NCBI GenBank assembly: GCA_026225215.1
Contig: JAMFSI010000029.1
Span: 1-33,903 of the forward strand
Direction of reading: 5' to 3'
DNA from: Sphingomonas palustris
GTDB lineage: Bacteria > Pseudomonadota > Alphaproteobacteria > Sphingomonadales > Sphingomonadaceae
DNA: 33,903 nucleotides
Shown here: piece after piece, positions 16,154 to 23,979 of the stretch
Layout: every line of letters begins with the position of its first letter
How positions within the stretch are numbered: position 1 is the first letter of the stretch
Notes under the pieces: model-generated
Database searches by the model: none
What the model was told of the DNA's origin: nothing
Seen by the model: the letters and a program-made list of their open reading frames with translations, nothing else
Translations under genes and position numbers: made by a program

Positions 16154-17254
16154 TCAACCGACATTCCCGGAGCAGGCCTCGATCCGACGTAGCACAGAGG
16201 CGATGCCATCGATATCGGCATAGGCGCCTTGCAAGTGGCGCTCACCCGCTTTCCCCGCAAACGCTGTGCGCCCATGTAACACACGGCGGTTGTCCATCAG
16301 CACCATCTCGCCGGCATCGAGCGCAAAGGTGCAAGCGAAAGCGGGATCGGCAACGCAGGCTTCGAGGCGCTCCCAGGCCGCCCACCAAGCGGCGCGCCGG
16401 GCGGGATCGGGCTCGAGCGGCCGGTCGAACGAGCGCGAATTGACGCGCAGCCGCCGCAGCGTGCCATCGGGCGCAAGGGCGATCGCCGGCGCGCTCGCTT
16501 CGAGATGCCAGTCCGCATCGCGCCAGGTGAAACGCACCGGCACTTCGCCGAGCAGGGCGAGCGCCTCGGGGCTTGTTATGCGCAGATGCTCGATGACTGC
16601 CAGCCCGTCGACCAGCCAGGTCTCGCCGCCATCGGGCGCTGCGGCAAGCGCGTGCAGCGCCTGCAGATCGGGCGGCGTCGCGCGATAGGGATTGTCGGTA
16701 TGCGGCAGCAGCGCGAGGGCGCTGTCGGCGAGATTGGCGGGATCGGGGCGCACCAGCACGTCGAAGATCACGCCGTAATTGGTCTCGCGCAGCGGGCCGA
16801 AACTGGCGAGAAAGGTCGCGACCGTGCCCTGTATGGCGGGCACGCCGGTCAGCCGCGCATAGCCATGCGAAAAGATTTGACGCAGGCAGGCGAAACGCGC
16901 GGCCTCGTCGGTCATCACCGCCTGATAATCGTGCAGCGGCGGGACCGGGTCTGCCGCGCGCCAGGCGCGAACGGGAATGTGCGGTGGCGCCGGTGCCAGA
17001 ACCTCGGCGAGATCGGCGTCGCTCATGGTGATGGCCGAACCATCCGCGAAAGCGAAGCGCCAGCCTTCGCCCTCGCGCACGCAGGCAGTCAATGCCCCGC
17101 GCGGATGCAGGAAGCCCGGCGCGCGCTGGCGCGAGCGCGGATCGCGCCCCTCCCGCGCCAGCGCCAGCAGATCGGCGGCCAGCAGGCGATGGGCTGCGCC
17201 CGAGGCGTCGATGCAGTTCGCGCCCTCGGCATCGAAACCCCGCAAGGCAATCAT
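16154..17254 (-). CDS. Fe(II)/2-oxoglutarate dioxygenase, gamma-butyrobetaine hydroxylase-like (TauD/TfdA superfamily)
   Basis: A 366-residue protein. Residues 25-85 resemble the small N-terminal domain of GBBH-type enzymes (REGRDPRSRQR, then WRFAFADGSAITMSDADLAEVL). The catalytic domain has the iron triad His185-x-Asp187 (LLPHTDNPYR) and His327 (NRRVLHGRTAF), plus Arg339 for 2-oxoglutarate, so it should be active. GBBH relatives hydroxylate quaternary-amine substrates such as gamma-butyrobetaine, or phosphonates (PhnY and TmpA). Its ATG overlaps the stop of the membrane-protein gene in ATGA, with CGGAG 9 nt upstream, so transport and oxidation are probably linked. No PhnZ/TmpB-type HD oxygenase is adjacent, so a phosphonate role is only one option. 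Confidence 0.88.
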   Translation of the reverse strand: MIALRGFDAEGANCIDASGAAHRLLAADLLALAREGRDPRSRQRAPGFLHPRGALTACVREGEGWRFAFADGSAITMSDADLAEVLAPAPPHIPVRAWRAADPVPPLHDYQAVMTDEAARFACLRQIFSHGYARLTGVPAIQGTVATFLASFGPLRETNYGVIFDVLVRPDPANLADSALALLPHTDNPYRATPPDLQALHALAAAPDGGETWLVDGLAVIEHLRITSPEALALLGEVPVRFTWRDADWHLEASAPAIALAPDGTLRRLRVNSRSFDRPLEPDPARRAAWWAAWERLEACVADPAFACTFALDAGEMVLMDNRRVLHGRTAFAGKAGERHLQGAYADIDGIASVLRRIEACSGNVG

Positions 17255-18570
17255 GAGCGCAATCTCCGATCGAAATAGGCCCAGGCAAAGCCCAGCAATC
17301 CCAGCCCCAGCCCGCTGGCGGCGAGGCTGACCTCGACGAGGAAATGCGTCCAGTCGAGATGGAGGCCAAGCAGGTTGCGCGCCAGCAGCAGCGCCACCGT
17401 ACCGCCATAGCCGAAAGCATCCGCCACATAGATGAAGAAGCCGGCATTGGCCGGGCTGCCGCCGCTGGCGACGAGGCGATCGAACAGGATACCGTTGAAC
17501 GGCGTATAGGCGAGATAAAGGCCGGTGCCGAGCAGCACCATCCAGGCAACTGGCCCCAGCCCATGCAGCGCGAAACCGAGCGAGGCGCCGCCCGCCAGCA
17601 CCAGCCCCAGCGCCATCAGCAGGAAATTGGCAGCCAGCGCCGCGCGATTGCTGCGGAACACCGTCAACGCCGCCAGCGCGCCCAGCACCACAAGGCTTAC
17701 CGGCAGTTCGGTCCAAACGAAGATCTCGGCCTGAGCGCCGAGGCCGACCTCCTGCCAGATCTCGGCGGAGAAATTATCGCGAAAATCGCGCAGGGCTGTG
17801 AGCAGGATGTAAAGCAGGATCAGGCTGACCAGCCCCGCGGCATAACGCCGCAGCAACGCCGCCCGCCCCACCCCGTCGATCGGCACGCGCCGCACGCGCT
17901 CGGCAACGTCCTGCGCATTTGGTTCGGGCAGCGCCGCAAGACCGGCAAGGCAGATGAACAGCATCGGCGCGAACAGCGCCCCCGTCGCGGCGGGCATCCA
18001 GAACGGGCTCACCCCGCGCAGCAGCACCCATTCGCCCACCGACTTCACGACGCCCGAGGACAGGATGAAGCTGGCGCAAAGGATGGCGGCGATCAGCTCG
18101 GATTGCCGCCGCCCCTCGACAAAGCCGAACACCATCCCCCAGACCATGCCAAGCGCGAGGCCATCGACGAAGAGGCAGGCGGCGTTCCAGGGTGGGGAAA
18201 TCAGCGCGAAGCCGAGCAGCGCCAGCTCGGCAACGCCAATCTGCGCGAGAATACCGAGGATGCGGCGGTTTGCCGGCAATTCGGCGATGATCTTGATGCC
18301 GATCAGCTTCGCGAGCGCGTAACCGACGACCTGCGCAATCACCAGGACGATCTTGAAATCGAGGTCGGCAAAGGTGATGCCGTCAAAGCTGGCTGCGGCG
18401 AAGGGCTTGCGGAAGGCATACATGGCGAAATAGACGCCGAAGGCCATCGTGCCGGCATAGATGCCGAAAAGGCCGGAAGGCAGGCGCACCAACCAGCGCG
18501 TGACGGCACCGTGCCTCGCAGTGGCTTCTGATCCTACATCGCCGATTTCGGAAACGATGGACTGGGACAC
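17251..18570 (-). CDS. DUF5690-family MFS-like membrane protein
   Basis: A 439-residue protein with about 12 hydrophobic segments. I chose the GTG at 18570 because GAGG lies 5 nt upstream; the frame stays open to 18759 but that stretch is polar and would cross the divergent gene's start. FAMYAFRKPFAAASFDG at the first helix and MVFGFVEGRRQSE in the middle loop are features I associate with DUF5690, a group distantly related to the major facilitator superfamily. The C-terminal region (GLYLAYTPFNGILFDRLVA) also fits. It is translationally coupled to the GBBH-like dioxygenase, so I infer that it imports the dioxygenase's substrate or exports the product. No transport substrate is known to me for this family. 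Confidence 0.85.
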   Translation of the reverse strand: MSQSIVSEIGDVGSEATARHGAVTRWLVRLPSGLFGIYAGTMAFGVYFAMYAFRKPFAAASFDGITFADLDFKIVLVIAQVVGYALAKLIGIKIIAELPANRRILGILAQIGVAELALLGFALISPPWNAACLFVDGLALGMVWGMVFGFVEGRRQSELIAAILCASFILSSGVVKSVGEWVLLRGVSPFWMPAATGALFAPMLFICLAGLAALPEPNAQDVAERVRRVPIDGVGRAALLRRYAAGLVSLILLYILLTALRDFRDNFSAEIWQEVGLGAQAEIFVWTELPVSLVVLGALAALTVFRSNRAALAANFLLMALGLVLAGGASLGFALHGLGPVAWMVLLGTGLYLAYTPFNGILFDRLVASGGSPANAGFFIYVADAFGYGGTVALLLARNLLGLHLDWTHFLVEVSLAASGLGLGLLGFAWAYFDRRLRS

Positions 18571-18751
18571 CTGAGCCTCGGGAAAATCGTGAAAGTCGTC
18601 CTTTACAAAGCTTTTGTGACTGATTGCCGAGGGCGTCTGATCCGCAACCTGCAATACATCGACTGTGACAAATAAATACGGCTGCCCGAAGTCCTCAAAT
18701 TGTCTTTTGCCGACGGTAATATCGCCGATGGATGCTACCGAGGAGGCAGCC

Positions 18752-20221
18752 ATGCCCAACCAGCTCGATAAGATCGATCATATCGTTCTCTTGATGCTCG
18801 AGAACCGATCCTTCGACCATATGCTTGGCTATTTGTACGCGGACAGCGGAAACGTCTCCCCTGCCGGCCATGCTTTCGATGGGCTGACCGGCACTGAATC
18901 TAATCCCGACGATACTGGCCGAGACGTCTCCGTCTATCGGATCAAGGCTGAGGACCCTCATCCCTATTTAATGCCTGGCGCCGACCCGGGCGAAGGTTTT
19001 CAGAACACGAGCTACCAGCTCTACAACAGCGATACACCGCAGGCAGGCGTTCTCCCGGACAACAAAGGTTTCGTCCTGAACTTCAAGTCCGCGATCGCGT
19101 CGGACCTTGCCAAGCATTACAAGGACACGCTGCCGGGTACCGAACCGTCGCAGATCATGGGCATGTACACGCCCGAGCTGTTGCCGATCTTGTCGGGCCT
19201 CGCCAAGGGGTATGCGGTCTGCGACGCATGGTTCGCCTCGGCGCCGACAATGACGATGCCGAACCGGGCGTTTGCACTGGCCGCCACATCGCAGGGCCAC
19301 CTCGACGATCACGTCAAGATCTTCACCTGCCCGAGCATCTTCGGCCGCCTCTCCGACAAATCACTCGACTGGGCGATCTTCGGATACAATCGCGAGCCTC
19401 TAACCAAGCACGACTTTCCCGATGTCCAGAATGCCGACGATAGCCATTTTGGCCACTTCCGCGACTTCAAGGATCGGGCGGCACAAGGGACGCTGCCGCC
19501 CTTCACCTTCCTTGAGCCCAGTTGGGACGCGACGGGCAACAGCCAGCATCCAAACTATGACGTCTCGCTGGGTGAGCAGTTCATTCATGACGCCTATTAC
19601 GCGCTGCGCGCCGGCCCCAACTGGGGCGCGACGCTGCTGATCATCACTTACGACGAGCATGGCGGCAATTACGACCATGTCGCACCACCAATCGATGCCA
19701 TCCCGCCCGGCGACGGTACGGTCGGCGAATTCGGCTTCGACTTCACGCGCTTGGGCGTTCGCGTGCCGGCGGTGCTAATATCGCCCATGATCTCGGCCGG
19801 GACGGTTTATCGTGCGGCCAGCGGCCACATCGATCATACTTCGGTACTCAAGACGGTCTCAGAACGTTGGGGAACCACCCCCCTCACCGCCCGCGATGCC
19901 GCAGCCGCCTCCCTGGGCGATGCGATCACGCTCGACGTTGCCCGAACAGACGATCCGCTTGATGGGATCGTTCCTCCTGTTTCCACGGGCAGCCATCCCA
20001 ACAGCTCGACGCCGTCCAAGATCGACAAAATTCACGCCGCGAAAATTGCCGCTCTCCCGCTCCGCAATGAAAAAGGGCACTACGAGGAAGCTTCAACGGC
20101 TCCCACGGGGGCTTCGACGGCCGAGATCAGCGACTTTATTCGCGACCGCTCCGCCGCTTGGAGTCAGCACCGGCAGCGGCAAAAGTCTCGCGCTTCGGCA
20201 CCGACCGGTACCCCGTCATGA
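18752..20221 (+). CDS. Phospholipase C / acid phosphatase-type phosphoesterase
   Basis: A 489-residue member of the phosphoesterase family that includes PLC and AcpA. The ATG at 18752 has AGGAGG 5 nt upstream. Metal-binding MLENRSFDHMLGY (15-27) is at the very N-terminus. Nucleophile segment APTMTMPNR (Thr168 or Thr166) is at 164-172, YDEHGGNYDHVAPP at 300-313, and GHIDHTSVLKTV at 358-369. All hallmark residues are present. Most relatives carry a Tat or Sec signal peptide; here the catalytic fold begins almost at residue 1, so the enzyme is probably cytoplasmic or leaves the cell by another route. The ATGA overlap with the following histidine-phosphatase remnant suggests the two once acted in sequence. 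Lipid versus other phosphoester substrate is unresolved. Confidence 0.9.
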   Translation: MPNQLDKIDHIVLLMLENRSFDHMLGYLYADSGNVSPAGHAFDGLTGTESNPDDTGRDVSVYRIKAEDPHPYLMPGADPGEGFQNTSYQLYNSDTPQAGVLPDNKGFVLNFKSAIASDLAKHYKDTLPGTEPSQIMGMYTPELLPILSGLAKGYAVCDAWFASAPTMTMPNRAFALAATSQGHLDDHVKIFTCPSIFGRLSDKSLDWAIFGYNREPLTKHDFPDVQNADDSHFGHFRDFKDRAAQGTLPPFTFLEPSWDATGNSQHPNYDVSLGEQFIHDAYYALRAGPNWGATLLIITYDEHGGNYDHVAPPIDAIPPGDGTVGEFGFDFTRLGVRVPAVLISPMISAGTVYRAASGHIDHTSVLKTVSERWGTTPLTARDAAAASLGDAITLDVARTDDPLDGIVPPVSTGSHPNSSTPSKIDKIHAAKIAALPLRNEKGHYEEASTAPTGASTAEISDFIRDRSAAWSQHRQRQKSRASAPTGTPS

Positions 20222-20498
20222 ACCGTCTAATTCTGATCCGGCACGGGGCAGCACAGCCAACGAAGATCCCAGCTTCTACAACTACGCCGACAGCGCGATT
20301 TGCCTGACGACCAATGGCATCCGTCAGGCCCTCAATACTGCAGGCATAGTGGTTGGCATCGAGCCACGCTGGGGCAAGCCCGGCAACTTTGCGCTCGAAA
20401 CTTTTGCTTCCGAATATGGTCGGACGCAGCAAACTGCCCGTATCCTGCTCGACCAGATGGGCCTGCTGTCGATCACTCCGCGCATTAACCACTTGTAA
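20218..20498 (+). pseudogene. Histidine phosphatase (phosphoglycerate-mutase-like) remnant, frameshifted and truncated
   Basis: The ATG overlaps the phosphoesterase stop (ATGA). It reads MNRLILIRHGAAQ, the RHG active-site opening of histidine phosphatases. After about 20255 the correct continuation is in a different frame: NEDPSFYNYADSAICLTTNGIRQA, then SEYGRTQQTARILLDQMGL. One missing base restores the family alignment; as written, translation stops at 29 residues. The second frame also ends early at NHL, where family members continue for another 100 or so residues, so most of the domain is lost. About 90 codons remain of roughly 200. A sequencing error could explain the frameshift but not the truncation. 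Confidence 0.8.
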
Positions 20499-20591
20499 TA
20501 AACTTAGGCAGAGATGGGATCGAGTGCAAACTGACTGGAGGGGAAAGCGCACGGCTAATCGCCACAGGCAAATACTTGATAGATGGCGCCC

Positions 20592-21746
20592 TCAGAAAAA
20601 AAGCCGATCAAAGCACAGTGCGCTCGCTCCAAGCGAGACAGCGTCGCCGGTCACGCTAGAGGACAATACCGTTGGGAACGCTCGATCTCTCCCCCGGACG
20701 GGAACGCTGTAGAAGGCTATGCGCTCGATCAAACGTTCAGCAATTCCGCTCGGCAAGCGACCGCCGATGACAATCGCATCAGGATCAAGAATAGCCCCGA
20801 TCGCTGAAATCACAGCGTTAGTGGTGGGTACCGTTCGTTCGATCCATTTGTCGACGATTTCAGACCTGGGATCGATGGTGCGGACCATGTCATCGATGCT
20901 GGCATGGGCATTGTTCCCTTCGTTCACCATCGTGTACAGCAGTTGGAGTGTTGGCCGATCGCTGCGCAGATCAGGGGGAAGCAATCCCGTAAATTCCCCC
21001 GCATTGCCCCGACTGCCGCGCAGCAATTTGCCATCAAAGACAACGCCACCACCAAGGCCACGATCAATATAGAGATAGGCAAGATTGTGGAACTGTTCGC
21101 CGCGGCCATATTGATACTCGCCAAGGGCCGCTGCAGTACCGTCGTTTTCCACTAAAACGGGTAAGCCCAGCGTGTCGCCCAAATCGCGCTCGAGATCGCT
21201 CGTTGCCCAGTCTTCCATTCCTAAAGGGGCATTGATGCGCTTAGGATCGGAGACGAAAAAGCCCGGTAGCCCCAGACCGAGCCCACAGACACGTTCAGGA
21301 GAGACGTCGCTGTCCTCCATCAAACGGGCTATCGCGACGCCGATACGTTCGACGGTTTCTTCGCGGGTCATTCCTCGATGCGGCTCGTCCGTCGATGCCA
21401 AAATCTCCCCGGACAGATGTGTCAGGCTGACAGTCAAAGTATCTGCCCTGACCGCAGCGCCAAACGCGAAGGCGGCTTGCGGAGCGATGGAAAGCGGTAA
21501 GCTCGGCTGACCCATACGGGTCATCATGATTTTTTCTTCGCCCGCGATCAGCCCGACCTGCAGCAGATGATCTGCGAGGCGGCTTACCGTCGGCAGCGCC
21601 AATCCCGTACGCCGCGCCAGTTCCGAGCGCGATAGAGGCGCTTCCCGGCGAATGATGCCAAGAAGCTGGCGTTCATTGTCCGACAGGGCTCGGAACGGCT
21701 CGATCGCCGCAGGACGGCGCGCGAAGTTGAAGATCTGAGGTGGCAG
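20592..21746 (-). CDS. ROK-family transcriptional repressor (probable CTG start)
   Basis: A ROK protein of 384 residues if translation begins at the CTG at 21746, 8 nt after GGAG. The first standard start codon in frame, TTG at 21602, would cut through the DNA-binding domain. The 48 extra residues read ALSDNERQLLGIIRREAPLS, then RSELARRTG, and complete the winged helix-turn-helix with LALPTVSRLADHLLQVGLI. An in-frame TAG at 21765-21767 rules out any earlier start. The sugar-kinase-like domain has ENDGTAAALGEYQYG and RGLGGGVVFDG, but the Cys-rich zinc motif and its His (GEIGH in relatives, GEFTG here) are missing. It likely responds to the ligand of the adjacent uptake genes; a shared dyad lies at its promoter and the receptor's. 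Confidence 0.87.
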   Translation of the reverse strand: MPPQIFNFARRPAAIEPFRALSDNERQLLGIIRREAPLSRSELARRTGLALPTVSRLADHLLQVGLIAGEEKIMMTRMGQPSLPLSIAPQAAFAFGAAVRADTLTVSLTHLSGEILASTDEPHRGMTREETVERIGVAIARLMEDSDVSPERVCGLGLGLPGFFVSDPKRINAPLGMEDWATSDLERDLGDTLGLPVLVENDGTAAALGEYQYGRGEQFHNLAYLYIDRGLGGGVVFDGKLLRGSRGNAGEFTGLLPPDLRSDRPTLQLLYTMVNEGNNAHASIDDMVRTIDPRSEIVDKWIERTVPTTNAVISAIGAILDPDAIVIGGRLPSGIAERLIERIAFYSVPVRGRDRAFPTVLSSSVTGDAVSLGASALCFDRLFF

Positions 21747-21767
21747 CCGATCTACTCCAAAAGGCTA

Positions 21768-21788
21768 ACTAACTATATATGTGTTATA
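21768..21788. promoter_or_regulatory. Candidate ROK operator at the regulator's own promoter
   Basis: The dyad ACTAAC-N9-GTTATA (inner TAAC-N9-GTTA perfect) lies about 22 bp before the regulator's start, in an AT-rich stretch suited to a promoter. The same left arm, spacing and inner right arm occur upstream of the TonB receptor at 26628-26648. This points to autoregulation. Confidence 0.5.
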
Positions 21789-21837
21789 GATTGCCCGCAT
21801 TGTCCACGCGGTCCCTCATTCGGAGACCCAAATGGAG

Positions 21838-23199
21838 CTACACGGGAGTTTTCTCGCCGTTGAGATCGTGAGTTTGCCTGTCGGAACGCACGAGCACGAG
21901 GGCCACTGCGCCGACGATGAGAGAGCCGCCAGCAAGCCATCGAATGGGCGTGCCCCAAATTAGTGCGCCTGCTGAAATTTGGCGCTGAAGCCAGTAGCCG
22001 ATCGCCATGATGGCAACGCCCTGGCCGAGCTTTGCCGCTGCGGTAAAGCGGCCAAAGGCACGAAAGGCGTCCGAACCATCGGTGCTTGCCGCGAACTCAG
22101 TCCAAAGAAGGAACAACGTGCCCCCACTCACCAAGCCGCACAAAGCGCCTGTAACACTGCTGCCGATCAGCGTGTTCAGAGACATCATCGTGATGCAGCC
22201 AGCGGCTAGGCAAGCGGTTGTTATGATCTCCCACAGGAGTCGGCTTCTTTGTGTGTTCATGGCACGCCAGCGCCAAAATGGCTGGCAAAGAACACTTCCC
22301 AGAGAAACCGCTGCCAGGAAAGTGGTGGCAGCTTCGACCTTCTCGATGACTTGGCTTGCCAGATAGGGCTCGAGTTGCGTGAACTCGGTGAGCATCAAGG
22401 ACGCTATGACCATCCGGATCAGATGTATTGTAATACTGTTGTTGCGACCCTTGTCCGCTATCGCAAAGCGCTGCTTGACGACGGCGAGCTGTGCCGAAAG
22501 GAGGATGACGCCTCCTACCATCACCGCGCCAATCGCTCCAACCAACCACAAAAAACGTGTGGCGGCTCCAAATGACGGCTGAGATTTCATGACAGGCACG
22601 AATGCCAGGGCGAGCAGCATTTTGGCGAGGCCACCGATGATATTCCGCCCTGTCACTAGTGCGGTAAGCTCGCGCTTCGACCAAGGTGCAAAAGACAGCA
22701 GCGCGTTCTGGGGAACATCAATCAGCGCATAGGACAAGCGCAGAAGTGCAAGCACGCCGACCGCTGAGGGAATGCGCCAGCTCGTGTCGATAAAGGCCGT
22801 CAGGGCGAACAGTATCAGCATCAGTGAGCTGCCGATTCCCCCGATCAATTGGAGGCGCCCCGCCTGCTGCGGCGTGCGAATGATGGAGCGAAGCAAATTC
22901 CCTGTGAACACATCCGCGATTGCGGCGAACAAAATCGATGTACCAACCACCAGGCCGGTGAGAGCCGGCGCAATGCCGCAGACCTGATTCAGGTAAAAGA
23001 CGAAATAGAGATCGCTCGCGGTCCAGAACAGCGTCTTGCCACCATGCGCCAGAAGGTACGAGGCGACGAGTGCATATTGGGATGGTGGCCTGCCACTGGC
23101 GCCTTCGGGCACTGAATCGTCTATCGCCGCCACAACCAGGCTCCTCGCCATGCACGCGACAACCCTATGTGCGCAACTCCAGATCAAAGACCCTCTCAT
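21838..23199 (-). CDS. MFS permease (GPH/MFS_2-like)
   Basis: Up to 453 residues with about 12 hydrophobic segments. The ATG at 23199 is 6 bp after the phosphoesterase stop. An internal Met at 23151 (MARSLVVAAIDDSVPEG) is an alternative start of similar quality. Segments such as DLYFVFYLNQVCGIAPALTGLVVGTSILFAAIADVFTG and LSYALIDVPQNALLSFAP with following basic residues resemble the glycoside-pentoside-hexuronide symporters. It would carry the substrate delivered by the TonB receptor, after periplasmic processing by the 2H enzyme, across the inner membrane. Same strand and tight spacing imply a receptor-phosphoesterase-permease operon. Substrate unknown. Confidence 0.86.
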   Translation of the reverse strand: MRGSLIWSCAHRVVACMARSLVVAAIDDSVPEGASGRPPSQYALVASYLLAHGGKTLFWTASDLYFVFYLNQVCGIAPALTGLVVGTSILFAAIADVFTGNLLRSIIRTPQQAGRLQLIGGIGSSLMLILFALTAFIDTSWRIPSAVGVLALLRLSYALIDVPQNALLSFAPWSKRELTALVTGRNIIGGLAKMLLALAFVPVMKSQPSFGAATRFLWLVGAIGAVMVGGVILLSAQLAVVKQRFAIADKGRNNSITIHLIRMVIASLMLTEFTQLEPYLASQVIEKVEAATTFLAAVSLGSVLCQPFWRWRAMNTQRSRLLWEIITTACLAAGCITMMSLNTLIGSSVTGALCGLVSGGTLFLLWTEFAASTDGSDAFRAFGRFTAAAKLGQGVAIMAIGYWLQRQISAGALIWGTPIRWLAGGSLIVGAVALVLVRSDRQTHDLNGEKTPV

Positions 23200-23205
23200 C
23201 GGCCA

Positions 23206-23979
23206 TTACCTGAGATAAAATTGGCGCTTGAACGCGAACATATCCTCGAGAACACAATATTCTGGGGGCCCGAGCGTGATAATCGGAACCTTCCTCACGA
23301 GGTCGGCCTTCCAGCGCGCCAACGCAGCGCGATAAGCCTGGTGCTCTTCGTCAGTGAGCGGCTGAAATTGATACCCCAGCGTGATGTGGAAGCGGTACGT
23401 GTCGTGATCGATGTCACGAATGCCGGTCACGATCGACAACTGATCCCGAAGATGCCGAAGCCGATGCTCCGTCGACGCGTCGGCCGGAAGGAGCCTGATG
23501 GTCAGCGGGGTTTCCTGCGCGGGTGGTTCTTCCAGATTGACCCGCATTCTGTAGGGCGGGACATCCGCGCCAAGACGAAAGCCCTTTAGTCTCTCCGCGA
23601 GGATCTGATTGCATCTCTCCATCGGGAGGTCGAGTGGCATCCCCGCCGGCCACAAAGGATAATGCCGCTCCTTGTCGTCCGCGCCGCCGAAGACCGTCAT
23701 GTGATAACTCGACGGCGGTGTAGCGGTTACCTTCCTTATCCAACCTTCGGCGGGCATATCACGATAGATATCGAGCAGCGCGTCGAAAGCTTCCGAATGC
23801 TCGCCCTGCTGCGGGAGGTGGCAGATGATGGTGTTTCCCACGAACGGAATGACCCGCCCATCCACGGCAAACTTGCGACCGACGTCTGGCGGGCGGATGG
23901 TTTGTCCTGCGACGCCCTTCGTGACAAAGCCGGCCAAACCCAATGCAGCGCCCCCCAAAAACAGTCTCCGCGTCGTCAC
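23206..23979 (-). CDS. Tat-exported DUF1868 protein, 2H phosphoesterase superfamily
   Basis: 257 residues from a GTG at 23979 that overlaps the receptor stop as GTGA. The N-terminus, MTTRRLFLGGAALGLAGF, carries a twin-arginine motif (Arg4-Arg5, RRLFL) and a short hydrophobic stretch, so the folded enzyme is sent to the periplasm. Two H-x-T motifs, His93-Met-Thr95 (SSYHMTVFGG) and His198-Ile-Thr200 (YRFHITLGY), form the active site of 2H phosphoesterases. The region around PLWPAGMPLDLPMERC is typical of DUF1868. Relatives hydrolyse 2',3'-cyclic phosphates or ligate RNA ends, but DUF1868 itself has no established substrate that I know of. Its place between receptor and permease suggests it trims an imported phosphodiester. 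Confidence 0.87.
   Translation of the reverse strand: MTTRRLFLGGAALGLAGFVTKGVAGQTIRPPDVGRKFAVDGRVIPFVGNTIICHLPQQGEHSEAFDALLDIYRDMPAEGWIRKVTATPPSSYHMTVFGGADDKERHYPLWPAGMPLDLPMERCNQILAERLKGFRLGADVPPYRMRVNLEEPPAQETPLTIRLLPADASTEHRLRHLRDQLSIVTGIRDIDHDTYRFHITLGYQFQPLTDEEHQAYRAALARWKADLVRKVPIITLGPPEYCVLEDMFAFKRQFYLR

Noticed and set aside
15985..16284. Minus-strand frame reaching into the start-distal end of the dioxygenase gene region
   Set aside because: It overlaps the dioxygenase in another frame and shows no recognisable domain.
17344..18531. 395-codon plus-strand open frame
   Set aside because: Antisense to the DUF5690 gene; composition rich in Gln, Arg, His and Glu with no fold, typical of shadow frames. 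The same reasoning removes 4135-5223 (plus), 6344-7159 (minus), 28525-29646 (minus) and 29724-31073 (minus).
18571..18759. 63-residue extension of the DUF5690 protein
   Set aside because: The extension is polar, crosses the promoter and start of the divergent phosphoesterase gene, and a GTG with a ribosome binding site exists at 18570.
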